From positions 209,369-243,864 of the forward strand of contig NAOQ01000019.1 in NCBI GenBank assembly GCA_002751075.1: a DNA stretch of 34,496 bases, in the 5' to 3' direction. The translations under genes were made by a program, and so were the position numbers. This document shows positions 23,801-34,493 of the stretch, piece by piece (positions within the stretch are counted from its first letter, which is position 1; the number at the start of each line of letters is the position of its first letter). A model generated the notes under the pieces. The model was not told the origin of the DNA. It worked only from the letters and a program-made list of their open reading frames with translations, and did not search any database. This stretch comes from Ichthyophonus hoferi (lineage: Eukaryota; Opisthokonta; Ichthyosporea; Ichthyophonida; Ichthyophonidae).

Positions 23801-23847
23801 ATGACGTCACCGCCGAGCTTGTAGCATGGTTGACAGAGTGCATGTAA
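16877..23847 (+). CDS. Mitochondrial lipoate-protein ligase (LplA/LIPT1 family), 13 exons
   Basis: Exons: 16877-17083, 17354-17412, 18025-18088, 18541-18561, 19108-19197, 20009-20089, 20784-20963, 21484-21530, 21746-21833, 22168-22236, 22804-22878, 23326-23425, 23744-23847. All junctions hold phase and give 394 residues. The enzyme activates lipoate with ATP and attaches it to lipoyl domains of 2-oxoacid dehydrogenases and GcvH. Landmarks: DPWHNLAFEDWLF, LILWQNKPSVVIGRNQNPW, the binding loop RRCSGGGAVYHDHGN (137-151), KISGSAY with the catalytic Lys198, HHCTLL, SSVRSPV, then the C-terminal domain (WDWLYGQTPAFT, FSWGEV). It aligns with E. coli LplA over its whole length, C-terminal domain included. 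Residues 1-69 are an extension poor in acid and rich in Arg and hydroxyl residues, fitting a mitochondrial presequence; Met25 (MFSYLRPHLR) is a plausible alternative start. Exon 4 is only 21 nt and is followed by a GC donor. Exon 12's acceptor (GATAG) is the least certain. Confidence 0.93.
17851..17898. repeat. (AT)n(GT)n microsatellite in lipoate ligase intron 2
   Basis: About 14 AT units run directly into about 10 GT units. It lies in the intron before the exon at 18025. Alternating purine-pyrimidine runs of this kind are length-variable and can form Z-DNA or cruciforms. Confidence 0.9.
18541..18561 (+). other. 21-nt microexon of the lipoate ligase with GC donor
   Basis: Encodes VVIGRNQ, seven residues that exactly bridge KPS and NPW in the conserved LplA motif, with phase 0 on both sides. 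The acceptor has a strong pyrimidine tract (CTTTACCGCAG). The donor reads CAG|GCAAGT, otherwise a perfect consensus with C in place of T, making the next intron (18562-19107) a GC-AG intron. Confidence 0.88.
21126..21237 (+). repeat. Intronic direct repeat, copy A (lipoate ligase intron 7)
   Basis: About 110 bases that recur at 22382-22493 with roughly 80-85% identity by eye. Shared core blocks are TGCATATATGA, AATCTCATAAG (AGTCTCATAAG in copy B) and GACAAGGACTCCGTG, ending in a pyrimidine-rich tail. It is non-coding in both places. Confidence 0.85.
22382..22493 (+). repeat. Intronic direct repeat, copy B (lipoate ligase intron 10)
   Basis: Second copy of the element at 21126-21237, same orientation, in the intron between the exons at 22168-22236 and 22804-22878. 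The block GACAAGGACTCCGTG is identical in both. The conserved core beside diverged flanks suggests either a short dispersed element inserted twice or a local duplication. Confidence 0.85.
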
Positions 23848-25294
23848 ACCATATCGATGCTTAGGTCATATCGTACATGGGTCTTAGTAGTTATGCATTG
23901 ACTATATGTACAGATACAGCGGACTTTATTAGATATGCGAGCTTATATGGTTAATATTATTTATTAACTATGTGATTAAGTATATGTTTAAGTTAAGTGA
24001 CCTCGTGTATTACAATACCTCTATATCATCAAGTTAAGTACTTGGGTTTTGTATTTGGTTTTACCTATCTTCACATTAATTAGTTTAAAGTACATAATTA
24101 TTTTACAAAAACTTGGTTATAATTTTGCATGATGATTTAGATACAAGACCTTCTGCCATTACTTCATGAATTCGCAGTTCTCGAACACTTCAAATGTCAT
24201 TGAATGAATTTCAATATGATGCCTCTCCAAAGTTATTATTGGGCCAATTGGTTTTATTTCTCATCTAGAAAACTCATAAATGCTAATAACAGTTAAGGCG
24301 TTTATCCCTGTAATCGTAATGAACATTAGTGATCAATGTAGAGTATTAATCATAGGTAGATCACATAGAATAACTCTAAAACTAGAAGGGAGCGGCTAGA
24401 TGACAATAGGAAGTATAGAGGCTCTCAATCATGCTGATTTTGCGTATAGACAAGGATTAATAAAAGAAAAAAGAATTGATGGTCTAATACAATATTTAGA
24501 GCTTGAACGAATATATATATACTGAAGTAGCACGTATTAAATTTCTTTCCAATCTTAATGAATAATTCTGCTCCCATATAGTTGCATTCTTATACATTAT
24601 TTAATCTTTATGCAGACTGGAATCTGTTATGGCAAAAGGTATTACATCATATTTAGCCAATATAAATAGACAAAACTATAAATCCGTGATGGGAAGATGT
24701 ATATTATTGCATATAATCATACTAGCTATATTGTCGTTTCTTGGTTTATTTAATTTTAATTTTGAATGCAGGCCTTAACTGAGGTACTTTGTTGGGTTGG
24801 CGCACTCTAGAATAAAACAATATGAAATGTAAGAGATATAGCGATATACAGACACTCTGAGCACAGGCTTATTAGAACCAATGCACCTATGATGTTTAAC
24901 ATGTGTTTGTATATTTGTACGTGTACATTACATCTAATACCTAATACTCAATAAACACAAGTATGATATCCTAATTGATGGGAAACTACCTTTTTCCAAA
25001 GCAGGAAATTTAATGCAACTACATGTTGATCGCACATTTTAAGGATAAAAACAGCAAATCAGCTTTAATTTCATAATTTATTCAGCGATTAGCATTAAGT
25101 AAAATCTTTAATCGCATTTTGATCGCTTTATTTTATTATTTACCGCTCAATGTATGTGTAATAGTAAACAGTCTGTTTTTAAATGTTAATTGCACCTACG
25201 ATAATTATTTGAATATAAAAAAGAAGCGTACAGTCTATTTGCACAGTAGGTTTTGAGTTGTGCGTCAGTTTGCGTTCCAAACTATATAACTGAC
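23848..25294. other. Intergenic between lipoate ligase and Nse3
   Basis: It should contain the 3' UTR of the ligase and the promoter of Nse3. One short open frame stands out (24400-24525, listed separately). The rest is AT-rich without recognisable coding or structural features. Confidence 0.5.
24400..24525 (+). CDS. Possible small ORF, 41 residues, unrecognised
   Basis: ATG to TGA, with a well-mixed, non-repetitive composition (MTIGSIEALNHADFAYRQ, then a charged helix-like stretch ending LELERIYIY). This is unusual beside the low-complexity frames around it. It may be a relic of a larger coding sequence (host or mobile) rather than a working gene, and I recognise no family. Confidence 0.15.
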   Translation: MTIGSIEALNHADFAYRQGLIKEKRIDGLIQYLELERIYIY

Positions 25295-28200
25295 ATGTCA
25301 CGACAAACACGGAGGACGGTCCGCTCTGTGCATCAGTCAAGGTGAGATGGAAACCAAGACTTTCTACCCTACCTCAACCTTTGCCTTTCTTTTTTTTAAT
25401 TTATCTGCAGTGCAGATTATACCCCCATATAACACTTCCTTGTAGTTTGATTAACGTTCAGTTACTAACAAGAGTAATTCTTGAATTGTTTGTCTTGGTG
25501 GAGATGCGGGATCTATATTATGTGTAGGGGTATATGAAAGGATAATTCCAAAAGAACAATAAACGAACCTGAATTGTATTTTTCCATATTTAGTCTTTTC
25601 TCCTTCATCCCATCATTACTTCGCTTCTTGGTGCTTTTTAATGTAACGGCTCCTTTAATCCTCTGTTTTATAGCTGAATCTTTTATGGTTTTATTCCTTC
25701 TTATTGGTTGTTCTGTGATATTTTATGAATATACTTACATTGCAATGACCCTACTCATCTTTTTTACCTTTCACGAAAAGAACATACTCTCTGTATATTC
25801 AATTATTTGTTTTCAAAACATGCTTATATTTTTTTATTCAATTGCTATCTTTCGCGATGCTAATACTTTTTCTGACACAACCTCTGCTATATAGTGATGA
25901 GGATATCCGTCTCACACAGACACAGAATACACAATTCAGCCAAAGAACCTCTAGAAGAGGTCGGCGTGAGGAAGATGAGGAGTGCACGGAGGGATCACAC
26001 TCCCAACGAATCATACTTACCCAGGCGTCACAACTGTCACAGGTACATACTCTATGTTTCAGGAAAGCAGACATCTTTGTTTTTCTGTTTTTTGTAGCTG
26101 CCTATCTGGGGGACAGGTATATCTTTGTGATATTCTTACGGTCTGACATATGAATTGTTAGTGTGTTTTTTCATTTAATGCATTTATATGTTTTTTAACT
26201 CATGGTTGTGCATTACTATTTGTCTTTTTCATTTTCAGCATTCATACCTGGATTTTCTGGTATGTATGTATGTCCATTCCATAGAGAAGAGGAGAGGGGG
26301 AAAGTACTAGTTGATTACCTTTATTAGGTACACTTCACACACTTACATCTAGGCACACATACAGTTACCAAAATAGGTTTTATTATTTTCTACTCGTATA
26401 CTATAGGTACACAATCATATTGACGTATCTCAATGCATATCCCCGCGCATACAAATACTCTAGCAATGTCCTCTCTCCCATCCATACTCTATATGCTCTT
26501 GCATATTATCCAAACCTATTCTCTCTTACTTGGACCCACATTAAAGTACATATATATATACATATAACCTTACACATGACTATACACGTCTTTATATCCA
26601 TATACATCAAACCATATATATGCTCATATAGACTCACATATATTTAAGACAGTAACCAGTACACAGGCACAGAAGGCCATGGGAAAACTTAGTTTACAAG
26701 AGCAAACCGATAAAGCTACTGAAATCGCACGGTTTGTGCTATGTCGGGATAGTAAGAAGGTGCCAATTAGCCTGAAAGAAATTAATGATGCAGGTAAGTA
26801 TTTTCTGCTGTTGTTTGATTTTTATATTGCGTACTATCTATAGGGTATAGTATGCGAATTAGATTGATAGTTAATACCCATAAGTATTTATTCTTCTTGC
26901 AACTCAGCATTTTTTATCCATTTATTTGCTGCAATATACATCGTTACAAGCTTATTCGTTCTATACTTACCACAATTGAAAATACTTTTTTATTGACCAT
27001 TACCCTTACGCATACATAAATATAGTCTAATCCATAATCTATGTACCTATAACCCACTTGCCTCTTCCATCCTAAATGTTTTACATTATATCACTCTCTA
27101 GTATTATACCCGCCTTCTCTTATCCGTTATCTCTTTTATATTATATTAGCCTTAATCATTCTTGTACTATTCTTATTTTTCTTTTTTAAATCTCTTCATC
27201 TCCTAATGGATTGGTATCATGTAAAGGATAATTGAACCAATCATGCTGTAACAGGTATAATGTTATGAACTTATTAGTATGTTAATTTTAACATAGCAGG
27301 TTTGTCTTTATCATATAGATTATGTATCGTTGTTTGAGTTTATATTAACTAACAAGCTATTGCATTTACCATGCCACTCTCTAGACTCATACTACCCTTA
27401 CTACGTATATTATATATATTATTCTGTATCTGGATTTACATTCCTAAAGACATATTGTCATCTTATCGTACATATAGACATATAGGCCTACGTAATAACA
27501 AACATGATTATTGCTGGGTTATAACAATTGTTTTCCTTACAGTAATGAAAGGGTCGAACAGCAAGGCTACTAAAGAATTAATCAATGAGGCCAACGTAAT
27601 CCTTTTAGACATATTCGGTATGATCCTTATGGAGCTACCTCCTTCTGGTAGAAGTCTACAAGGTTATTCGAGTATTAAGGGCCCGTCCTCACGCAAATAT
27701 ATTTTAGTTAATCAGTTGCCGGAACGAGATCTCTGCGTAATTCGGGAGAGAGATCAACCACTTGCAGGGTTATTGCTGGTGGTGTTAGGATATATCTTCA
27801 TGCAGGTATGATACCCACAGTGAGGGTGGGTTCGGGGAATGTGGGAGAATATATATACCAGTTGATGCGTATGTGTATATATTTGCGGCTTACAAATATA
27901 TTGGTTTAAGCTTGCCTGTTGGCATGGGTATGCATTGATCTAATTGCATATACTATTTCTGATCGAAGGATATTTTCATGCTTTGTTTAGCTGTTATTAA
28001 ATCCTGCCTACAAGGAGTTTGGCACATTGAGAAAAAAGAAATAAGGGAAGTGGTAGAGAATGGTAAATATGACATATTGCATGAATGGTCAACTGGTAGC
28101 AGGCTCAACGAATATGTATATATGAGCTAGGACCGATTACAATGATAACTTAGACTTACACACTACACACAAATTAACCCATTCACAAACATACATCTGA

Positions 28201-28751
28201 CCCTCAAGCAAACCAAATGCATTGCCGAGCCTATACTATGGGAACATCTTAAGATGCTAGGAGTAGAGACAGGCAAGTCCCACCCTGTTTTTGCCCCACC
28301 TCCTGCCAAGGCCGATGATGCCATCAATGACCTAGTCAGACAAGGGTATCTAGATCGCCGTAAGGCCGACCATCCAGAGGTGTGTAAATCGGTTGTAGGT
28401 TGAGGAGTATATAGATTGGTTAATATTTTAAATTTCTTTTGATATTGGCTGGTAGAGTAGGTTCAGTAGTCAACCGAGTCATCATGAACTCCCTGCTCTA
28501 TCACAGCATTTATGTTGTATGTTTGCTTTTGTAGCCTCCTGCCATGCTCTAATATCTCTATGTATCCATAGGAGGACACGGAGATATGGTGGGGACCTCG
28601 TGCACACTTAGAGGTAGACCCGGAGGGCCTTATAACTTGGCTGGCTGACTTATATGAGGTACAACACCAACCATACATCGCCCAGTACAGAGTGGATGTC
28701 ATTAACAGGAAGGAGGCCGCAGACCATATTGCTGCCACACAGCAATCATAG
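25295..28751 (+). CDS. nse3: Nse3, MAGE-domain subunit of the SMC5/6 complex, 6 exons
   Basis: Exons: 25295-25341, 25895-26042, 26673-26793, 27543-27805, 28209-28379, 28572-28751. Phases agree at every junction and give 309 residues. Nse3 pairs with the RING protein Nse1 and the kleisin Nse4 in the SMC5/6 complex, which acts in DNA repair and chromosome maintenance in the nucleus; its tandem winged helices bind DNA. Residues 1-65 are a Ser/Arg/Gln-rich tail. The MAGE domain starts near 70: ATEIARFVLCRDSKKVPIS (first winged helix), DIFGMILMELPP, then LLLVVLGYIFMQ, LWEHLKMLGVETG, LVRQGYLDRRK and WWGPRAHLEVD, matching the IFM...LW..L..LG and WGPRA landmarks. The exon 3 acceptor is uncertain: a CAG six bases earlier (start 26667) would add two residues. 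A 21-nt in-phase exon candidate at 26238-26258 was left out. Confidence 0.9.
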
Positions 28752-29254
28752 GCCGTATCTTATTAGATGCTAATTATCCTTAATGCAAGATGATGGATGG
28801 TACTCTCCCTATAATTCAGTGTATTACCTAGATATTTTATCTTTGGAATGTAAAATAAACATGGTCATATATCTGACTAGCCGTATTAATTACAACCTGC
28901 AAATTGTTTGGAACAAGCCTGCGGTTCTATAGGGAGCCACATGATCAATATATACGCATTAAATAATATAGTTCCATTTACTATAATCAACACAATTTGA
29001 AAACCTAACGAAACCATTACTATCCATAAACCCACCTAAAAGATGTTTTCTAATTAAACAGCAATGCCAATGCTGAAGCCATGACAAACTAGGTTGGACA
29101 CCTTAATTCTCTGAACAAAAAAATAATAATAATAATAAAAAACAAGCGTTTATTTTTAATATAAATTTAGTAGTACGAAGTCGCAACTTAGACATAGAAC
29201 AACATATTTTAAAAAAAAATAGAACCATAATATTATATAAATATAATCAACCAT
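28752..29254. other. Convergent 3' ends of Nse3 (+) and bZIP gene (-)
   Basis: AATAAA at 28854-28859 lies about 100 bases after the Nse3 stop. On the minus strand AATAAA (TTTATT at 29149-29154) lies about 100 bases after the bZIP stop. The two genes thus face each other with about 290 bases between their likely poly(A) signals. Confidence 0.55.
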
Positions 29255-29938
29255 CTACATTAACAGGCTCTGTGAGGTCTGACAGGTTATCCTCTCCTTT
29301 TCGAGCAATAGACTTGTAAGAACAGACACTTTTATGCGGAGGTCCGCTACCTGCTGGCGAAGATGCTCGTTCTCACTCAAGGCAGATTGCTCGCGGTCCC
29401 TTTTACGTTCTCTGCATTTTCTAGCACTCTCTCTGTTGCTATCTCTCTTGATCTGGGCCTCCGTAAGAGGCAGATCAGCCATGCGAGGTTTGGGCTTACG
29501 CTTTTTCTTCTTCTTGTTCTGCTCGGAAGCATCACAGCCATTAACATCTTTAAAAGGCCTCTTAGTAGATAGGACAGGAGAAGATTGGGTGGTCATGGGA
29601 GAACACAAGAGTGAGTCCATTGTACAAGAAGATATAATGGGAGACAATGACTCGGTTGAAAAAGACAGAGGTGACATGAGAGGCGAGCCCTGATAAGAAA
29701 GCCCATCAATCGATTGGGGGGACTCTGCCAGGGGCTGCATGACGCTCTCGAAAAACGCCGTAACAGGATCAGCAGGTTGGACAGTAGGAAGGAAACTCTG
29801 TGACATGTCCGATGGTGCAAAGGTCGTGCCAAGCGAGTCGTGAGTAACAAAATCAAGCAAAGGGAAAGAAAAGTCGGGGACCTGTGCCTTGATATCCAAG
29901 GCCAGACCACCCGTGAGAAAACTGGTGTTTATATCCAT
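29255..29938 (-). CDS. bZIP transcription factor, single exon
   Basis: 227 residues, intronless. Residues 1-125 are Ser/Pro-rich with several SP sites (SPLMSPLSFS and others), typical of an activation or phosphoregulated region. A Lys/Arg cluster KKKKKRKPKP (142-151) is a clear nuclear localisation signal. The bZIP domain covers about 163-213. Its basic region is KRDSNRESARKCRERKRD, with the invariant Asn168 and Arg176 (N-x7-R), and Leu193, Leu200 and Leu207 sit one heptad apart. The zipper is short, about three heptads, ending close to the C-terminus. The SARKCRERKR core resembles ATF/CREB- or Gcn4-like fungal factors, but I cannot place it in a named subfamily or give a target pathway. The start is supported by the in-frame open region and by a homopolymer tract just upstream. 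The gene has no introns, unlike the other well-supported genes here. Confidence 0.92.
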   Translation of the reverse strand: MDINTSFLTGGLALDIKAQVPDFSFPLLDFVTHDSLGTTFAPSDMSQSFLPTVQPADPVTAFFESVMQPLAESPQSIDGLSYQGSPLMSPLSFSTESLSPIISSCTMDSLLCSPMTTQSSPVLSTKRPFKDVNGCDASEQNKKKKKRKPKPRMADLPLTEAQIKRDSNRESARKCRERKRDREQSALSENEHLRQQVADLRIKVSVLTSLLLEKERITCQTSQSLLM

Positions 29939-30310
29939 ACTTAAGAGTATTTCTTAGAAACTTTTACTGTTTTTTTTTTTTTTTTTTTTAGGTTAAAAAC
30001 CGGTTAAGTTTAAAAACCTATGTCAACTTATTCAAGGATAAGGACAAGGGAACAACGTTTGGGAATATGCTAACTGGTATGTTTCACTGCTTTGGCAGAA
30101 AACCGTAATTCTTTTAGGGGAAGGCATGTTTGATAATTTACTGGTGTAGAGGGTCGAGGAAAACCTAGACGAAAAGTGCTGAGCCGTTAATGTTAACTTA
30201 GCACTCCATTTTTATAATACACTCTCGCTTAAGAGAGGGTTTAAAAAATCTAAAAGGAAAAATACACATAATTACAAACTGTTGCGACTTAGTCAGCCGG
30301 CTGCATGCTA
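29939..30310 (-). promoter_or_regulatory. Upstream region of the bZIP gene with T20 tract, palindromes and an AP-1-like site
   Basis: Reading the given strand: a run of 20 T at 29970-29989; a block GGTTAAAAACCGGTTAAG (from 29991) with the palindrome AACCGGTT; a hairpin CTCTC/GAGAG at about 30223-30238; and TTAGTCA (30289-30295), which is the AP-1/Gcn4 site TGACTAA on the gene's strand, beside a palindrome CAGCCGGCTG. The AP-1-like site could let a bZIP factor, perhaps this one, act on the promoter; that is inference. Confidence 0.4.
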
Positions 30311-31739
30311 TATACCAAGGGTGGCTTGCTTACTCCGCCCTTTGGGAATGATTATATATTTATATGCATGATTTTATTTGCTTTCTATATATATATATTT
30401 TAAATAGTTTAGAGAAATTGTATGGTTGGTTAAGAGTTAATATTTATATTTAATTGCAATTATAATGACGAGCCTGTCAATTTGGCAGAGTAACCTACCA
30501 CGTGATATCAACCCTTTATGTCGAATCTGGCTCTTCACATTCAAGCTAGGAGCAAAGAGTTGCGTATATATATTGACTCGTCTAAGCCGTTTATCAGTGT
30601 CAAACAGTGCCATGATGTGCGCCGCCCTCTGAAATTTGAATATTTTGTTCACCAATCTCTAAAAGTCTAGTGACCATTTGGCACTATCTATCAGCAGTAT
30701 GTAGTTATTTTAAACCTCTCAGACCAATAAGACCAATAGGCCGTAGGACACCCAACTACCAATTCATACCATTCACTTTGGATCGGAATTCAGACCTTAA
30801 TCACTGGCTAATTTACCACGATTACCAACAATATTCAATAGCCCCTTAGAAAACTATATAGTAAAGTTATAAACAGATAATTCATCTCAAAAGTAAAAAG
30901 AAAAAAGAAAAAAAATATTCAGTTAAAAAATAGAAATTTAAGCTGATTATACATATTGAGTACTTGTAGCATATTCTGATATACAGGAAATCATATCTCA
31001 CTACATGTTTTTTAATTTAATTTTATATCTCCGTCATCTATCTGTTGAGCCTTGTTATGCACAAATTATACTCTGACTTTAGAGTTAATTGTTGCATCGA
31101 TTGCTAAGCATATCCTAATGGTAAATTTATACTCTGTTATCCAGAATAAAAAAATTTGTAAGCCCTTCCTTTAAGTACATTATGGAAGCCATTTTATTAT
31201 TACTTTCGATTACGAATGGGTAACCAACCTATCTTTATAAAAATTACATCAACTTGGTGTCATCAGAGTTAGATGCAATTGGTTTCGTGCTTGAAAGAGA
31301 ATATTGACCAATGGGAATGAACAATTAGAACTCGAACCCTCATTAGTTGTATACTGATAGCTTTGCAGATAAAGAATTACATTTACTAAATTTTGGAAAT
31401 AGTATACCTTTTAAAAAAAATGATATTTAAAATTATAACTTTTAAAACAGAAAAAGAAAATCCACATTAATCCTATAGTTCATTCAGTGGGCCATATAGT
31501 CTGTTCTATCCTGGTTTAAAGTACGTGATTCCAACCTATTATTTCATACATCCAACTTATTTTGCACCCACTTACCTACGCCTGTTTTATCTGCACCTCT
31601 CTTAATATTATTAACGTGAGCAAACAAATAATCCCCCTATCATCTTAATATTATTATGTATAAATTAGCTTCTATCTTTCACAATGTCAGGTGTAACCTA
31701 AAACCTATACCTATATTGAATAGTATTCATGATTAATAA
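30311..31739. other. AT-rich intergenic sequence
   Basis: I find no gene. A 72-codon minus-strand frame (30437-30655) has no family resemblance and no supporting context. The rest is A/T-rich with short homopolymer runs. Confidence 0.5.
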
Positions 31740-31979
31740 CTACTAGCTGCCTAATATGGCTAATTTGAATGACAGGTACTGCTTTTGACTGGCGTCCTGG
31801 GATATGTTAAGGTAATAAAAGCAACGTTAATGGCTCAAAAGAGCTTTGTCTCAAATCTATTATTATTCAATGCAGTTCGGAATGATAAGAGTTTAACTAT
31901 TTATAGCGGACTTCTTTATGCCTTTTATTGGATTATCTAATATTTATAAACTTTGTTTTTACATACAGTGGTAAGAATT

Positions 31980-32240
31980 AATTCAAAGATAATAGAAGGA
32001 TTGATTTACAATAATTAGAACTATGATTGATACCCGTCAAAGGATCTTCAACTATTGGAGGCAATGGGTAATGGTTGGTCCTGGGAGAATATAACAGATC
32101 ATTTGTGTGATAATAATTACGGGAGTACTGCTCTGGAGCATTCACCGAGGGAAATATTTATTGGCTTCCCTCAAAATTCCAAAACGCTTGAGACTAAGCC
32201 CTTCGTATTTCATTGATTCACTACAACTACTAATCGCATT
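31980..32240 (+). mobile_element. Possible LTR-retrotransposon integrase fossil
   Basis: One plus-strand frame near 32060-32200 contains NNYGSTALEHSPREIFIG, which resembles the integrase core end of Ty3-like elements (a Tyr/Asn start, a Thr-containing middle and SPxEIxxG). The match is short and the surrounding frame is weak, so the family is tentative. Broken. It lies a few hundred bases before the dispersed repeat at 32465-32610. Confidence 0.3.
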
Positions 32241-32464
32241 ATAGGATCTCATGATACTCGAGCTTCTTACTAGTCTGGAGCGCCAACTGCAAAAGTGATA
32301 AAGATTTATACCCTAAGCGCATTATGTAGTTTGTTTAGGTATTTTTGGAAACATGATCTGACCCGGATCGAAGAATCGGCCGCTGTGGAATGAGTGATGT
32401 GTGCATGTTGTATGTGACAATACAATAATATTTGCGGGGGTTTGTTTCCTCTCATGTTCGGTCA

Positions 32465-32610
32465 TGGTCTCTCTATATAAAGCTAGTTATGTTTTATCTC
32501 TGCTCGGGAGCCCGCTGATTAGATTTGGATTATTTAGCTTTGATACCTCTGGCTGGTTAGCCTGGTGGTTGGTGTTTTCTAATTGTTTGCGTGTTTAAAA
32601 CTGTAAAGGT
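32465..32610 (+). repeat. Dispersed repeat, copy 2 (related to 6110-6250)
   Basis: Direct-orientation match to 6110-6250, with the core TCTGGCTGGTTAGCCTGG and the TTTTCTAATTG block. Found beside retroelement-like remnants, as the first copy is. Confidence 0.5.
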
Positions 32611-32859
32611 AAAGAATACTAGCACGGCCAAAAAAAATTTTATACATAAACCACTTAAATAGCCAAGAGTTTTCACCAAATATGTCAAAGCTTAGGTTAT
32701 ATGCTATTCCTCACTCCTGATTGATTCAGATTCGATATCATCATTGGTATAGTGATGTGCTAATGGTTTATGCTTCTATTAATAAGGTTATTTGCAATAA
32801 AGTTATTAAGAAAACACCACTACTTGTTACCTTTATAATATTTAGAAGTCCTAATGTTA

Positions 32860-33960
32860 ATATATATATATAAATCTAAGTAAACTACTGCATATAATGT
32901 GCTTAATATAATGTATAAATTGTTTTCCCTTTTGGGGTTGATGCTCCAGAATTGTAAGAACCTTGAGGATCATAAGATCACATGATGTGCTTGATAGTTG
33001 TAGTGAATAACGTGAGCACTTGAGAGCGTGACTGCCAGTCAAAACAATTGCTTTCAACGCCTCCTTAGGAACGATTTGCATAGCAGGATGTGCACAAAAA
33101 TTAGGGTTCATACATTTTGATAAGTTCCTTGGCCTACTTGTAGTTTGTTGGTGACATTTCCTTAGTAAGGGAGTCAACAGCCATGAGGCTGAGAGGGCAT
33201 GTTAGAACTTATATCTACTCATTAGTTACACAGTCTCTGATGTACCAGTACTTTACCTTAATATGTTTGGTATCTGTTACGACCGGAATTTCCAATCGGA
33301 ACTCGCTATCAAGGATTTATGATTAGACAATCTGATCACAACTGTATCTTTAAGGATGCAGGTTTTCCCTATCAACCATATGGTATATTGTTTGCCAGAA
33401 TGTAGTTTGGCATATCTGGCATTAATCCTAAGACAGTCTAGAATGGATAAAGTGTAGGAGATTTACTGACAGGTGGCTGACGTAGTAAAATATTCACTCT
33501 TCATGGTGGATAGTGAGGTTATACTTTGTTTCTTTGAGAGCCAGGATATCAGTCTTCCAGCAAGATAGATGATGTAGCCAGAAATACAGCGTGAAGTCCT
33601 AGGGTTGGCTGCAAACTAAGCAGTTAATGTTAGAGGGTTACTCTCATATTTAATACACTCATTGGCAGAGGTCTTTAGGTATTAAAACGATATGTAATAG
33701 TTCCGGTGCCTTGTATCCAGATTTTTGGGGCTCCAATTCAATATTGTTTGGAATTATTTCTTGCTGGGTTAGTAATAGAGACAGGGCTTAGCTCTGATTT
33801 ACTTTTAATAGAAAGATGAAACGATCTTAATATAAGAGAAGGAGACGTATGACGGCTCTATCCTCAGCTGTCTATAGTATTCTTCTACAAATTGAGGAAA
33901 AACTTTTGCTTTATTCTGCTTAGGGGCATTTTTGGTAATAAAACAGTATGAACAATTAGT
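32860..33960 (-). mobile_element. Ty1/copia retrotransposon fossil: Pol RNase H region
   Basis: Minus-strand translation around 33590-33485 reads SGYIIYLAGRLISW, then SKKQS and STMKSEY, the classic end of the copia RNase H domain (SGYxFxLGGxxISW...SKKQ...LSTxEAEY). The region toward lower coordinates continues as a weaker match to the rest of the domain; an open frame at 32857-33177 is probably its tail or flank. Broken, with several breaks. No LTR pair was recognised. Orientation is opposite to the copia piece at 4870-5140, and the two are too far apart and too different to be one element. Confidence 0.7.
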
Positions 33961-34440
33961 GAGAAGAGTTATGGTTGGCTATAGTAATAGTTATTATTAC
34001 TATTGAAAGTACCTAACCAGCTCTCACTATTTTTAATAGAAAAAGATTTAAACATTGATGTAAATAATCAAGTACCAACAAAAAACCATATATTACAATA
34101 GTATATAGGCCAAGTACCTTCTAACCATCAATAAGAATATGTATATAGGGTATAGTTAGCAAATTATAAGAAACGTGTTACAAGATCGTTAACTCTGAAT
34201 GAACACAGTTGAAATTGATTTTGTCGATACATAGTCTGCAAGCATTTACATTAGTGATCGGGTAATGAGCCATTCAGATAAGGAAACAGCAGTATAATCT
34301 TATCGAGATAAGATCATATATTCCTAGTGGGTCTCCGTTATCTTTCATTAATTGTATTAGCCAATAATGATATTTATGATTGGTTCCATTTAGATTATTG
34401 AACACACTGATACGGTGTGTGAAACAAAAACATAACACCC
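33961..34440. other. Unassigned AT-rich sequence before the terminal poly(A)
   Basis: No coding frame or clear RNA structure was recognised. If the poly(A) at the window end is a retroposed tail, this interval would be the 3' part of the retroposed sequence. Confidence 0.4.
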
Positions 34441-34442
34441 GC

Positions 34443-34493
34443 AATAAAACGAAGCATAAAAGAAAACAAAAAAAAAAAAAAAAAAAAAAAAAA
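34443..34493 (+). repeat. AATAAA followed by a 26-base poly(A) run
   Basis: AATAAA at 34443-34448 is followed 19 bases later by 26 A (34468-34493), then CCC at the window edge. The spacing is that of a polyadenylated transcript, which suggests a retroposed tail (LINE, SINE or processed copy). A plain homopolymer is also possible. Confidence 0.5.

Noticed and set aside
23804-23811. TGACGTCA, a perfect CRE palindrome
   Set aside because: It lies within the last coding exon of the lipoate ligase, encoding part of DDVTAE; most likely coincidental.
25574-25894. 106-codon very hydrophobic frame
   Set aside because: It lies inside Nse3 intron 1; T-rich intron DNA produces such Phe/Leu/Ile-rich frames by composition alone.
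26238-26258. Possible 21-nt in-phase exon (HSYLDFL) of Nse3
   Set aside because: Its splice sites look fair, but the flanking exons already join in phase and nothing in the family requires these residues.
29334-29693. Plus-strand open frame opposite the bZIP gene
   Set aside because: It is a shadow of the bZIP coding frame and its product has no domain; the minus-strand protein has a full bZIP domain.
31328-31340. tRNA T-arm-like GGTTCGAGTTC on the minus strand
   Set aside because: The flanking bases do not pair into a T stem and no acceptor, D or anticodon arm can be drawn around it.
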